Assembly: GCF_021513275.1 (NCBI RefSeq)
Contig: NZ_CP090978.1
Span: forward strand, 3,658,001-3,722,000
Length of the DNA: 64,000 bases
Direction of reading: 5' to 3'
From: Paenibacillus hexagrammi
GTDB lineage: Bacteria > Bacillota > Bacilli > Paenibacillales > NBRC-103111
Position numbers and translations under genes: made by a program. Below are positions 31,697 through 39,989 of the stretch, piece after piece. Under the pieces are notes generated by a model that saw nothing but the letters and a program-made list of their open reading frames with translations, was not told where the DNA came from and searched no databases. The stretch's first letter is position 1. Every line of letters starts with the position of its first letter.

Positions 31697-31937
31697 GTTG
31701 GGCAAAAGGCTATTTGACATTCCAGCATCAATGTAATAAAAAATTTTTACGTAAAATATAATTTGTAATGGAGGCACTCTCCAAGGCAAAAAGCCATTTG
31801 ACATTCCACCCTCCACGTAATAAAATATTTTTACGTAACATATAATTTGTAATGGAGGCACTCTCCAAGGCAAAAAGCCATTTGACATTCCACCCTCCAC
31901 GTAATAAAATATTTTTACGTAACATATAATTTGTAAT
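31697..31937 (+). repeat. Three tandem copies of an 84-bp promoter-operator-ribosome-site unit
   Basis: Units at 31770-31853 and 31854-31937 are near-identical; 31697-31769 is a diverged copy. Each holds TTGACA, a 17-bp spacer, TAAAAT within an ACGTAA...TTACGT dyad, then TATAAT. GGAGGCACTCTCC follows at the unit boundary, and only after the last copy is it followed by the ATG of the regulator gene. The unit is 28 codons long, so it also makes a spurious repetitive frame on the minus strand. Confidence 0.9.
31882..31920 (+). promoter_or_regulatory. Gene-proximal promoter with overlapping dyad operator
   Basis: TTGACA at 31882-31887 and TAAAAT at 31905-31910 have 17-bp spacing. The dyad ACGTAA-N10-TTACGT (31899-31920) covers the -10 box, as expected for repression by the ArsR-type protein encoded next. 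A second -10-like TATAAT lies just downstream. Confidence 0.65.
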
Positions 31938-31950
31938 GGAGGCACTCTCC

Positions 31951-32535
31951 ATGGAACAGGACATTCAAGAATCGTATTACATCGAGCTGCCCGAGCAAGC
32001 CATGGTTCTGCTGAACCCGCTCCGCGGCGAGATATTAGCTCAACTTACCGCACCCGCTTCCGCAGCGGAAGTAGCAAGGCAGATTGGAGACACTGCTCAG
32101 CGTGTGAACTATCATCTGAAAGCACTTGTGAAAGCCGGTCTCGTTCGCAAAGTAGGAACCCGCCAAGTGCGCAATCTGGTCGAAGTGCTGTACCGCTCTA
32201 TCGCGAAATCTTTTGTGCTTGCCGAATCTTTAAGCATGAAGCCGGAGACGGTGCAAAAGCTGAAGGATCAAGGGTCTCTGGCCCATCTGATCACTACATC
32301 GGACCGCTTGAAGAAGGACGCACTCCTGCTCATGGAAAGATCCGATGCCGAGGAAACCGTACCTAGCGCCTCTTTGCAGCTGCAAGTCCATCTTCCGGAC
32401 GAGAGCAAGCGGGCAGCTTTTGTAGAAGAGTACTCAAAGTTGGTCCAACAGTTAGTCGAGCGCTATGGCTGTTCCGCACAAGGAGATCATATGTATCAAC
32501 TTATTGCCGCCGTCTATCCGAAGATCCAAGAATGA
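31951..32535 (+). CDS. ArsR-type winged-helix transcriptional regulator
   Basis: The ATG at 31951 is eight bases after GGAGG; the upstream in-frame start at 31936 would lie in the repeat and has no ribosome site. The product has 194 residues. The HTH_20/ArsR-like winged helix occupies about residues 10-85 (LNPLRGEILAQLTAPASAAE, QRVNYHLKALVKAGLV). The C-terminal half is helical with no metal-binding cysteine motif, so the signal is unknown. It heads a compact operon with an unknown small protein (12-bp gap) and a ClpP paralogue. The dyad over its own promoter suggests autoregulation of the whole operon. Confidence 0.85.
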   Translation: MEQDIQESYYIELPEQAMVLLNPLRGEILAQLTAPASAAEVARQIGDTAQRVNYHLKALVKAGLVRKVGTRQVRNLVEVLYRSIAKSFVLAESLSMKPETVQKLKDQGSLAHLITTSDRLKKDALLLMERSDAEETVPSASLQLQVHLPDESKRAAFVEEYSKLVQQLVERYGCSAQGDHMYQLIAAVYPKIQE

Positions 32536-32547
32536 GGAGGATGAACT

Positions 32548-32847
32548 ATGGAAGATAATCAACACAAGAGCGATGCATCTAGAGATTCTTTACCTACTGT
32601 CATTTGGGAGCAGCCACTTCAAGCATCACCGGTGAACGCCCCTGCAACGGATTCCAAGGTTATTTCACTCGACATTCACAGGCAGCAGCATAGAAGCCCT
32701 GCACAAGAAGCTGAAGCCGTCGTAATTAGCAGGAATCTATATTCGACTCCAGCCGGCCAACCGATTCCACTTACCATTATTTCTTCGGGCTTTGGCCAAA
32801 AAGTGTCTACGATCCGTTCTTCCCTACAAATCAAAGCCGCTGCTTAA
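32548..32847 (+). CDS. Unknown 99-residue protein between regulator and ClpP
   Basis: The ATG at 32548 follows GAGGAGG. The sequence (MEDNQHKSDASRDSLPTVIW...) is polar and rich in Ser, Pro, Gln and Ala, with no signal peptide, membrane segment or known motif, and it looks largely disordered. Its position between the regulator and clpP, with tight spacing on both sides, suggests a role with this protease, for example as a substrate, adaptor or regulator; this is inference only. Confidence 0.65.
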   Translation: MEDNQHKSDASRDSLPTVIWEQPLQASPVNAPATDSKVISLDIHRQQHRSPAQEAEAVVISRNLYSTPAGQPIPLTIISSGFGQKVSTIRSSLQIKAAA

Positions 32848-32874
32848 ACAAGCTAGCGCGAAAGGATGATTACC

Positions 32875-33456
32875 ATGAGTTTTATTCCAATGGTTGTTGA
32901 GCAGTCCGGACGCGGAGAGCGTTCTTACGACATTTACTCCCGATTGTTAAAAGACCGCATCGTCTTCTTAGGCTCAGCCGTTGATGATCAAGTCGCCAAC
33001 GCTGTCATCGCGCAGCTGCTCTTCCTTTCGGCGGAAGACCCGGAGAAAGATATTTCGCTCTATATTAACTCCCCTGGTGGCTCGACTAGTGCGGGTCTTG
33101 CCATCTATGATACGATGCAGTTTATTAAACCAGATGTCTCCACAATATGTGTTGGCATGGCCGCATCCATGGGTTCCCTCCTTCTTACAGCTGGTGCACC
33201 TGGCAAAAGATTCGCTCTGCCGAATTCGGAAATTATGATTCACCAGCCATGGGGCGGCACACAAGGGCAAGCAAGCGATATCCAGATTCGTGCCCAGCAT
33301 ATTTTAAAAACCAAACAAACGTTAGCCCGTATCTATTCGGAAACAACCAAACATCCACTCGAAAAAATCGAGCGGGATTTCGATCGCGACTACTATCTGA
33401 CTGCAGCTGAGGCAAAAGAGTATGGCTTGATCGACAAAGTTGTGTCCAGTTTGTGA
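32875..33456 (+). CDS. clpP: ATP-dependent Clp protease proteolytic subunit (accessory ClpP)
   Basis: Start chosen at the ATG at 32875 ([19 protein letters not shown]), eight bases after AAAGGAT; the upstream ATG at 32866 overlaps that site. 193 residues, the normal ClpP length. The catalytic triad is visible: Ser in GMAASMGS, His in MIHQPWGG and Asp in DRDYYLTA. It would form a tetradecameric chamber with a Clp/Hsp100 unfoldase; none is encoded nearby. Placement under an ArsR-type regulator, not a CtsR-type site, suggests a specialised copy beside the housekeeping ClpP. Confidence 0.93.
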   Translation: MSFIPMVVEQSGRGERSYDIYSRLLKDRIVFLGSAVDDQVANAVIAQLLFLSAEDPEKDISLYINSPGGSTSAGLAIYDTMQFIKPDVSTICVGMAASMGSLLLTAGAPGKRFALPNSEIMIHQPWGGTQGQASDIQIRAQHILKTKQTLARIYSETTKHPLEKIERDFDRDYYLTAAEAKEYGLIDKVVSSL

Positions 33457-33496
33457 GTTACCATCGCGATAGTTACTACCACCGCTAAAAATCAAA

Positions 33497-33542
33497 AACG
33501 ACTCACCATTACCCCAAAAAGGATAAGGTGGAGTCGTTTTTT
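33497..33542 (+). terminator. Terminator between clpP and the kinase gene
   Basis: AACGACTCACC pairs with GGTGGAGTCGTT (one bulged G) and is followed by TTTTTT on the plus strand. It lies 40 bp after the clpP stop, between convergent genes. Confidence 0.8.
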
Positions 33543-33552
33543 CCACTAAAAT

Positions 33553-35151
33553 TTATTGTAGATTCTCTACCGCCGCTCTTTCGATCGCCAGCCCTTTCAC
33601 ATACCTCTGCATGAACGCTTCGAACCCTGCTACGTCTTTGGCATCAGGAGCCAATGTCTTAACCGCTTGCGTTGCAAATACGCGCTGGCTTAAGTAATCT
33701 TCTAACGTCTGGCCTTCCGCCTTATTAATCATATAGGATGCTAACAAAGCAATGCCCCATGCTCCGCCTTCTCCAGCGGTTTCCATAACGGAAACGGGAA
33801 CTTGGAGTGCAGCAGCCATGATTTTCTGCCCAACACCTTCCGTTTTGAAAAAGCCCCCGTGACCCAGGATTTCCTCCAACTTCACAGACTCTTGCTTCAG
33901 CAAAATGTCCATGCCGATTTTAAGCGCACCGAGTGCAGTGAACAAGTGGACCCGAATAAAATTCGACAGGTTGAATTTGCTGTCCGACGAACGAACAAAC
34001 AAAGGACGCCCTTCTTCAAAATGGGTCATATGCTCACCTGAGAGGTATCCGTACGCCAGTAAGCCCCCGCAATCCGGGTCTCCTTGAAGAGCCATGTTAT
34101 ACAGGGTGCCGTATAATTGATTTTTGTCCACGTTCAGACCCATTACCTGAGCAAACTCATCAAACAAACCTACCCATGCATTCAGGTCGGAGGAGCAGTT
34201 GTTCGAATGAGCCATAGCCACCAAGCTGCCCGTTGGGGTCGTGACCAAATCGATCTCGGTGTACAGTTTAGACAGCTCTTTCTCCAAAACGATCATAGCA
34301 AAAACGGATGTTCCTGCGGATACGTTACCTGTGCGCTGAGCCACACTGTTCGTTGCCACCATCCCTGTACCTGCATCACCCTCAGGCGGACAAAGCGGAA
34401 TACCGGCTTGCAGTTCTCCAGTCGGATCCAGCAGTTTAGCTCCATCCTCTGTAAGGATGCTTCCGCTTTCACCGGCAGTGAGTACTTTAGGTAAAATATC
34501 TTCAAGCTTCCACGGCAGGTTACGATCTGCAAGTAATTCATTAAATTGCCCCAACATTTTAGTATGATAACCTTTCGTCGTCAGATCAATCGGGAACACA
34601 CCGGACGCTTCGCCTACACCAAGCACCTTTTGACCGGTAAGCTTCCAATGAATATAACCTGCGAGCGTGGTCTGGAAATCAATCACACCGATATGCTCTT
34701 CTTGATTCAAAATCGCTTGATACAAGTGAGCGATACTCCAACGCTGTGGAATGTGGTATTGAAACAATTCGGTCAGTACTTTCGAGGCTTGCTCCGTGAT
34801 ATTGTTCCTCCAAGTGCGGAACGGCACCAGCAGCTCACCGTTCTTATCAAACGCCATATAACCATGCATCATGCCGCTGATTCCGATGGAGCCAATCGTT
34901 TGCAAAGTAACACCGTAGCGCTGCTTCACATCGAGAGCCATTTTCCGATAGCTGTCTTGTAAGCCCTTCCAGATATCCTCCAAGCTATAGGTCCACACTT
35001 GATTCACATAACTATTTTCCCAATCATGGCTACCGGAGGCAATCGGCGCGTGGTTCTCATCGATCAGCACGGCCTTGATTCTTGTAGAACCGAACTCAAT
35101 ACCGAGGGAAGTTTTACCTTCTTGAATTGCTTGTGTCACATCAAAACTCAT
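33553..35151 (-). CDS. araB: FGGY-family carbohydrate kinase, probable L-ribulokinase
   Basis: 532 residues; ATG at 35151 behind GGATGGAGG. The actin-like ATPase fold is recognised from [15 protein letters not shown] (phosphate 1), [26 protein letters not shown] and [14 protein letters not shown], and the C-terminal FGGY region at [15 protein letters not shown]. It phosphorylates a ketopentose or related sugar. L-ribulokinase is inferred mainly from two AraR-like operators upstream. No araA, araD or araR gene lies in the window, so a xylulokinase-like specificity remains possible. It would process arabinose released by enzymes such as the GH43 gene. Confidence 0.75.
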   Translation of the reverse strand: MSFDVTQAIQEGKTSLGIEFGSTRIKAVLIDENHAPIASGSHDWENSYVNQVWTYSLEDIWKGLQDSYRKMALDVKQRYGVTLQTIGSIGISGMMHGYMAFDKNGELLVPFRTWRNNITEQASKVLTELFQYHIPQRWSIAHLYQAILNQEEHIGVIDFQTTLAGYIHWKLTGQKVLGVGEASGVFPIDLTTKGYHTKMLGQFNELLADRNLPWKLEDILPKVLTAGESGSILTEDGAKLLDPTGELQAGIPLCPPEGDAGTGMVATNSVAQRTGNVSAGTSVFAMIVLEKELSKLYTEIDLVTTPTGSLVAMAHSNNCSSDLNAWVGLFDEFAQVMGLNVDKNQLYGTLYNMALQGDPDCGGLLAYGYLSGEHMTHFEEGRPLFVRSSDSKFNLSNFIRVHLFTALGALKIGMDILLKQESVKLEEILGHGGFFKTEGVGQKIMAAALQVPVSVMETAGEGGAWGIALLASYMINKAEGQTLEDYLSQRVFATQAVKTLAPDAKDVAGFEAFMQRYVKGLAIERAAVENLQ

Positions 35152-35292
35152 TGTTATTCCTCCATCCCCTATATAAAGATCAGAGCATATTCTTCAACAC
35201 TGACCCACTGCATATCTGCCTGGCTCCTTGATGAATACGATGCCCTTGTGTTGCTGCACATTACATATCCATGTTTACTATTCTCATTATAT

Positions 35293-35306
35293 CTTGTACG
35301 TACAAG
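35293..35306. promoter_or_regulatory. AraR-like operator 1
   Basis: CTTGTACGTACAAG is a perfect palindrome containing TTGTACGTACAA, the core of the Bacillus AraR operator. It lies 142 bp upstream of the kinase start. Confidence 0.65.
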
Positions 35307-35417
35307 TTAGGCTAGCATTATTTTCTCTCCAAGAACACAGCAGCCAATGAAATGAAAAAATTAACACGAAAGGTTTGTCCTGCAGGCACTCTAAATATAT
35401 GTGAACGCCACAACAAG

Positions 35418-35431
35418 TTGTATGTACATGT
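35418..35431. promoter_or_regulatory. AraR-like operator 2
   Basis: TTGTATGTACATGT is an imperfect version of the first palindrome, centred about 125 bp from it. Paired AraR sites that bind cooperatively are known in Bacillus subtilis. It also lies just beyond the stop of the SDR gene. Confidence 0.45.
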
Positions 35432-35457
35432 CAAAAATGACTGATTGGAATCTAACG

Positions 35458-36288
35458 CTATTTTGTAAAATAATGTCCTTGTTCCAGGTCCGCGAGAAGT
35501 CCATGCTGGACAGGCTTCCAGCCTAGCAGTTCCTTCGTCCCATCGCTCGATCTCGCTAAGTCAAGCGACGCGACCATGCCTAGAAAGCCGAAAATCGCTT
35601 GCGTCTCTTCACGCGGGATGCTGACTACCGGCACACCAAGGTGCCGACCGATGACTTCGGCAATGTCTCTAAACGGAATGCCTTCGTCGTCCACGCCATC
35701 CAGTCGTGAGCCTGCAGGCGCAGATTCTACAGCAAGGCGGAATAAAACTGCCGCATCCAAGCGATGAATTGCTGGCCAACGATTGGTGCCGTCTCCAATG
35801 TAAGCCGAAGAGCCTCTTTCCCGGGCGATCCGGATGAGTTGCGGCACGAAGCCTTTATCCCCTTCACCATGAACGGAAGGTGCAAGCGAGACGATCGATG
35901 CTCTCACGCCTTGATCTATCAAAGCAAGTGCTGCATCCTCCGATGCTTGGCCATTCGCATGAGCCGTGATAACAAGCGGTTTACCAGAGCCCGCAAGCCC
36001 CTCTCCCATCGTTTTTATGGCGGCAAGATCCGTTGCTAGTGATGCGGCGAAATTAGTGAAATCGTGGTTAAATGCCAGATGAATTACACCGTCGGAAGCA
36101 GCTGCGCTGCTGCGCAGTAAATCCAGATCCTCTAAAACACCGCGAACCGCCTCAGCTCCCAAGCCTTCTAATACGTGAGCACCGCTCTCTGAACGGGTCA
36201 GACCTACTACCTGATGTCCCGCGCCAATGAGCTCGCGGACAACAGCTGTTCCAATATAGCCTGCTGCACCTGTTACAAATATACGCAT
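35458..36288 (-). CDS. SDR-family NAD(P)-dependent epimerase/reductase-like protein
   Basis: The start is the ATG at 36288 (MRIFVTGAAGYIGTAVVREL) behind AAGGAGG; the in-frame ATG at 36312 lacks a ribosome site. 276 residues, extended/atypical SDR. The Rossmann motif is GAAGYIG. A canonical YxxxK is not obvious, so it may be a reductase of the NmrA/atypical type. It is transcribed away from a MerR regulator through a promoter with a 19-bp spacer, so it is probably induced by whatever MerR senses, such as an electrophile or aldehyde. Confidence 0.8.
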   Translation of the reverse strand: MRIFVTGAAGYIGTAVVRELIGAGHQVVGLTRSESGAHVLEGLGAEAVRGVLEDLDLLRSSAAASDGVIHLAFNHDFTNFAASLATDLAAIKTMGEGLAGSGKPLVITAHANGQASEDAALALIDQGVRASIVSLAPSVHGEGDKGFVPQLIRIARERGSSAYIGDGTNRWPAIHRLDAAVLFRLAVESAPAGSRLDGVDDEGIPFRDIAEVIGRHLGVPVVSIPREETQAIFGFLGMVASLDLARSSDGTKELLGWKPVQHGLLADLEQGHYFTK

Positions 36289-36331
36289 AATCTTTATAAC
36301 CTCCTTAAGCATTTGACGAAGATATGACTCC

Positions 36332-36362
36332 AGTCTAAACTATGAAGTGAACTCTAAGGCAA
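36332..36362 (-). promoter_or_regulatory. MerR-type promoter (19-bp spacer) of the SDR gene
   Basis: On the minus strand TTGCCT (36357-36362) and TAGACT (36332-36337) have a 19-bp spacer. The spacer begins TAGAGTTCACTTC, an imperfect copy of the CTTAGAGTTAACTCTAAG dyad known from MerR/AdhR-type promoters. Over-long spacers are the hallmark of MerR-activated genes. Confidence 0.65.
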
Positions 36363-36384
36363 GCGTTTGGAGGCATAATTTTAT

Positions 36385-36798
36385 ATGAAAATTCAGGAAT
36401 TAGCAGACTTAATGGGTTTAACCCCCCACACCATTCGTTTTTATGAGAAGGAAGGCTTACTTGACAGCAGGCATATTCAGCGAGAGAAGAATAATTACCG
36501 CAACTACTCAGACGAAGCCATTGATCGGTTAAAGCTGATTAAGAAATTTCAAGGCATCGGCTGCTCGTTAGCTGAACTAAAGACGATTTTGCAGGATCAT
36601 GATACGAACGCACGGACCAACCAAGAAGTAATCGAATGGATTCTTCAAAAGATCCATGAGATCGAGCGCAAGAAGGACGAGTACGATCATATGCTTGTAA
36701 CGCTGAATTGGATGCTGACATATAGGAAGCTGCTGAATGAAGATCCACAGCAAGCTGAGGCTATGATGGCGGAATTACGCCTTAAAATTAACATCTAA
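36385..36798 (+). CDS. MerR-family transcriptional regulator
   Basis: 137 residues; ATG at 36385 after TTTGGAGG. The N-terminal winged HTH (KIQELADLMGLTPHTIRFYE KEGLL, written in two parts) is typical. A coiled-coil dimerisation helix follows (NQEVIEWILQKIHEIERKKD). No conserved cysteines of metal-sensing MerR members are present. The size and the divergent oxidoreductase partner match the small AdhR/YraB-type group that respond to aldehydes or thiol stress; this is inference. Confidence 0.9.
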   Translation: MKIQELADLMGLTPHTIRFYEKEGLLDSRHIQREKNNYRNYSDEAIDRLKLIKKFQGIGCSLAELKTILQDHDTNARTNQEVIEWILQKIHEIERKKDEYDHMLVTLNWMLTYRKLLNEDPQQAEAMMAELRLKINI

Positions 36799-36857
36799 CG
36801 GTATAATCGCGAAAAAGTTCTTTGTAGCTGATGTATCCGTCCTAAAAATAAGCCCAC

Positions 36858-38234
36858 TTAATCTAAGTTTAGAGGTAGTTTCCATGGTCCTTTAATCAAA
36901 AAATGTGGCTCCGCCAGTGAAAATCGAAGCGACGTTTGGCCAGGCATTGTTTCAAGGTGGAGCGTCTTCATGACGGTATTACTCTTATTGACGTTCTCCC
37001 AACTAAATGAATTGTTAACATTCGAACCTAGATAACGAATCATAAAGTACAATAACGTCCTCGGCTTCGACAGATCGAACTGTACATCAACGTCAAGTTC
37101 GACGGTTGTTTCACCAGTACGCTTCATGCGGGTAAAGTGTACAGGGAAGCCACTCACTTCAGCCGGAACGTCTATGGTACGTTCATCACCAACGTCCGGC
37201 AGAGGTATCGATACTTCTTTGGAGATCGCCTCCCTATCGGACACTTCGATGTAAGGGACGACAACCGTATACTGCAGCAAACCGCTATTAGGTATTTCAT
37301 AAAATTGAAAATCGGACGGATACGTTAATGGCTCTGGCTTAATTAGCTCAGCTTTCGTTTCGTTTGCATCCTCGACGTACAAGCCCGTATCCGTCACATT
37401 CGGAGATACCCCGTACGAGTGAACAATAAGACTTGGCTGCGGAAGCTTTGAAATCAGTTGAACGCGGACAACCCCCTCCTCGAGTCTGGTTGGAAATGCT
37501 GTAACCTTTACGTCCTGCTGCACTGCGCTTGAGCCGAGATGCTCTAGGTCGGCGGCGGTTTTCGGCGGAACCAGCTTTAAAGGACCAATGGTTGTACCGT
37601 TGATATACAACGAGATCTCGTCAGCAACAGGTACATTCGTGCCACTTGCAGAGATGTAATCGCCGTACCAGTCTCCAGAAGAGGAGGAACGCATCGAAGA
37701 AGTAAATGTATACGTTCGACCGTTAATTTCGGCTTTGAATTCCTTTACCTCTGCCGTCTGTACTCCGCGGAGCGTAATCGTCGCGAGTTTCGACTGCAAT
37801 GCGATACCGTCAATGGTCAGCTTTCCGCCACCGATCTCCTGCACGTAAGGCTTTTCCAACACGAATGTCAGTTGTGAGAGATCTCCTTCCTGAACCGTAC
37901 CAAAGCCGGGGAGGAATTGAAGGACCTTTTTCAGTTCGGCTTCCACGGAAGGTGTGGAGCCTGCTCCAACCGCAATAAGTAAAGCGGCAGCTAAGGATGC
38001 AACTACGGCAATGCGTCGGCGTCGGGGCGAGTGGACAGCGGGAGAAAGGGACATATCGACCTTTTCTAATTGTACTCTTGAGAGAGTGCGAGCCTTAATG
38101 CGCAAGATGGAGGCGGCATCCCCCACGGATAAAAGTTGGGATTTGTCCTCCAACGATTCAAGTAGTTCCCGGTCTGCACGTTCCGCATCGAGTTGGTCGA
38201 ACAACTCAAACATGATCTTTTCCTCATCTTCCAT
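36858..38234 (-). CDS. Membrane anti-sigma factor with DUF4179-like extracytoplasmic part
   Basis: The start is the ATG at 38234 (MEDEEKIMFELFDQLD) behind AAAAGGGGG, overlapping the end of the sigma gene by 11 bp, so translation is coupled. Residues about 1-78 form the cytosolic helical anti-sigma part. A single membrane segment follows RRRR at about residue 80 (IAVVASLAAALLIAVGAG). About 360 extracytoplasmic residues follow, resembling DUF4179 proteins. It should hold the ECF sigma factor inactive until an envelope signal arrives. Confidence 0.85.
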   Translation of the reverse strand: MEDEEKIMFELFDQLDAERADRELLESLEDKSQLLSVGDAASILRIKARTLSRVQLEKVDMSLSPAVHSPRRRRIAVVASLAAALLIAVGAGSTPSVEAELKKVLQFLPGFGTVQEGDLSQLTFVLEKPYVQEIGGGKLTIDGIALQSKLATITLRGVQTAEVKEFKAEINGRTYTFTSSMRSSSSGDWYGDYISASGTNVPVADEISLYINGTTIGPLKLVPPKTAADLEHLGSSAVQQDVKVTAFPTRLEEGVVRVQLISKLPQPSLIVHSYGVSPNVTDTGLYVEDANETKAELIKPEPLTYPSDFQFYEIPNSGLLQYTVVVPYIEVSDREAISKEVSIPLPDVGDERTIDVPAEVSGFPVHFTRMKRTGETTVELDVDVQFDLSKPRTLLYFMIRYLGSNVNNSFSWENVNKSNTVMKTLHLETMPGQTSLRFSLAEPHFLIKGPWKLPLNLD

Positions 38235-38874
38235 GATTGATCCCCCTTTTCTCAGCATCCGCCAGCCCTAGTGCCTGCTTAAGCGCCGTTCGGCACCGAT
38301 AGAGTCGGCTTTCAATCGCTTTCTTAGTAAGGCCGAACATCATTGCCAGTTCATCGAGGCTTTCGTAATAGAAGTACCTTCGCCAAAACAAACTGCGGTC
38401 CGGCTCGCCCATCATTTTGACAAATTCGATCAACTCCCTGGCCGATTCGCGAGAAAGAGCATGTTGTTCAGCGGAATACTGAGTTTGTATCGTCGACTCC
38501 ACGTCCCGAAGCATCATGAGTTCAGCACCGGGACGCAGAAGTTTACGGCTCAGGTCCAGTGCCTTGTATTTGGATAACACAAGTAACCATGTCCGAAATG
38601 AGGCACGACTTTCCTCGTAGCTTTCAATGCTATGCCACGCCGCCAAAAAAACGTCGCTCACGCACTCTTCCACGTCCTCAGCGCTGCCAGCACCGGATAA
38701 CACGCGCCTAACGAGTGCTTGAACGCTCGGACCAAAAGCATCGATTGCTTCTTCTAAAGCATGCTTGTCGCGGCTTTTGAATCTTTTAGCCCATTTATGG
38801 TTCTCATTTTTAAACTTGATACGAACCTCCGGCGTTATACTACTAATTACTACGTCGTGGTTTATGTGGATCAC
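38224..38874 (-). CDS. ECF-type RNA polymerase sigma factor
   Basis: About 216 residues by the GTG at 38874. No good ribosome site is visible there, and a GGAGG lies inside the frame, so the true start may be slightly downstream. Region 2 is seen in AEDVEECVSDVFLAAWHSI and RTWLLVLSKYKALDLSRK; region 4 in LDELAMMFGLTKKAIESRL. It drives expression of an envelope-stress or similar regulon, together with the overlapping anti-sigma gene. Confidence 0.9.
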   Translation of the reverse strand: MIHINHDVVISSITPEVRIKFKNENHKWAKRFKSRDKHALEEAIDAFGPSVQALVRRVLSGAGSAEDVEECVSDVFLAAWHSIESYEESRASFRTWLLVLSKYKALDLSRKLLRPGAELMMLRDVESTIQTQYSAEQHALSRESARELIEFVKMMGEPDRSLFWRRYFYYESLDELAMMFGLTKKAIESRLYRCRTALKQALGLADAEKRGINHGR

Positions 38875-39046
38875 TCAAAGGGGAGGATAATTTTTTTGAA
38901 ATGATGGTCTCTGTTTTTCACTTAATCGCATCTCTTACCAAATTACCGAATGTCCGAATATCTTTAGATAATCGTATTCCTCGAGTGCTCATAACATAGC
39001 CGCTAATCGCTGAAATCTCAATCCATCTTCATCCCCCTGCTTCTGT

Positions 39047-39745
39047 TTAATCCTCTGATGAACTTATTAGAGTAGTAATAAAAGAGTCAACAATGCAGTG
39101 TGTTGAATCGGTAGTGGAACTTAATTGGGGAACAAATAGTGTGCCGATGAAGAACTTATGCTCAGGTAGTTCAATAATCCTTGGGTTACCAACGGAATCT
39201 GTTCCGACTATTCTTAATCCGGCTTCATGGATTTGTTTCTTATATTCCGCATTAAGTCCATAGTTACATCTGAATTGTTCAATCACATTTTCGACTTGAT
39301 ACATACCAAAGCTTCTCGAAGGTTTCTTTATAAACACCTCACCTTTTTGGCCGACTAATGAACATGTTAACTTACTAATAACTAATTGAATTGCCTGGGG
39401 ATCTCGTTCTTCGTGCCCCACATTTTTCAGCATCATTTTGTTTCTTACATATTCCATAATCATGTATTGAAATCCACCGCATGTCCCTAACAAAGGCAAA
39501 TTATGTTCGCGTGCAAATTGAATGATACGAAGTACCCCGTCCATGGAATCAGGATACCCAGGTCCAATCCAATAACCTTGATAGATTTCCATTAGGGAAT
39601 CTAGTTGATTCATTATTGTAGCTGTAGGTATCCACTCATACTCGATAAACATTCCTAACTTCCTTGATGAATGCATGAGAGCATCGTTAATAGCTACCTG
39701 TGATGAATAATCTGGACTAAAATCACCAACAATCCCAATTTTCAT
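39047..39745 (-). CDS. Stand-alone class I amidotransferase related to the CTP synthase C-terminus
   Basis: The start is the ATG at 39745 (MKIGIVGDFSPDYSSQVAIN) after GAAAGGAGC; 232 residues. The nucleophile motif is LLGTCGGFQYMIMEY, and the C-terminal region includes LPEHKFFIGTLFVPQLS. It matches the family of proteins homologous to the glutaminase domain of CTP synthase but without the synthase domain. The acceptor and reaction of this family are not established. It stands alone, so the neighbours give no clue. Confidence 0.75.
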   Translation of the reverse strand: MKIGIVGDFSPDYSSQVAINDALMHSSRKLGMFIEYEWIPTATIMNQLDSLMEIYQGYWIGPGYPDSMDGVLRIIQFAREHNLPLLGTCGGFQYMIMEYVRNKMMLKNVGHEERDPQAIQLVISKLTCSLVGQKGEVFIKKPSRSFGMYQVENVIEQFRCNYGLNAEYKKQIHEAGLRIVGTDSVGNPRIIELPEHKFFIGTLFVPQLSSTTDSTHCIVDSFITTLISSSED

Positions 39746-39989
39746 TTTGTGTGCTCCTTTCAAATTCAACCAGGCTTTTATACCATAATTTAACAGATGT
39801 TTCAATGTGATATTTTAGTAGTGACGATCAATCGTCGATTAACTCTTGAAGCTAACTAGTGAAATTCAATAAGAAAACGGCACCCTCGGAACCCGTCTAA
39901 GGTCCCTCGAGTACCGCCCTGCGCAGCACTTTATACTACTCTGTACCAGCTTCGCTCTAGCGCTTCAACCGTCATACATCGCTAACGCA

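Noticed and set aside
31697..31937. CRISPR array
   Set aside because: Repeats are directly adjacent without unique spacers and contain promoter elements; no cas genes nearby.
31619..31945. Minus-strand frame with a 28-residue repeated peptide (PPLQIICYVKIFYYVEGG...)
   Set aside because: It is the shadow of the 84-bp promoter repeat, whose length is a multiple of three. No ribosome site, and the plus strand explains the sequence fully.
31951..33456. Toxin-antitoxin or phage-defence module (regulator, small protein, ClpP)
   Set aside because: No toxin fold, nuclease or abortive-infection motif is visible; a regulated-protease operon is the simpler reading.
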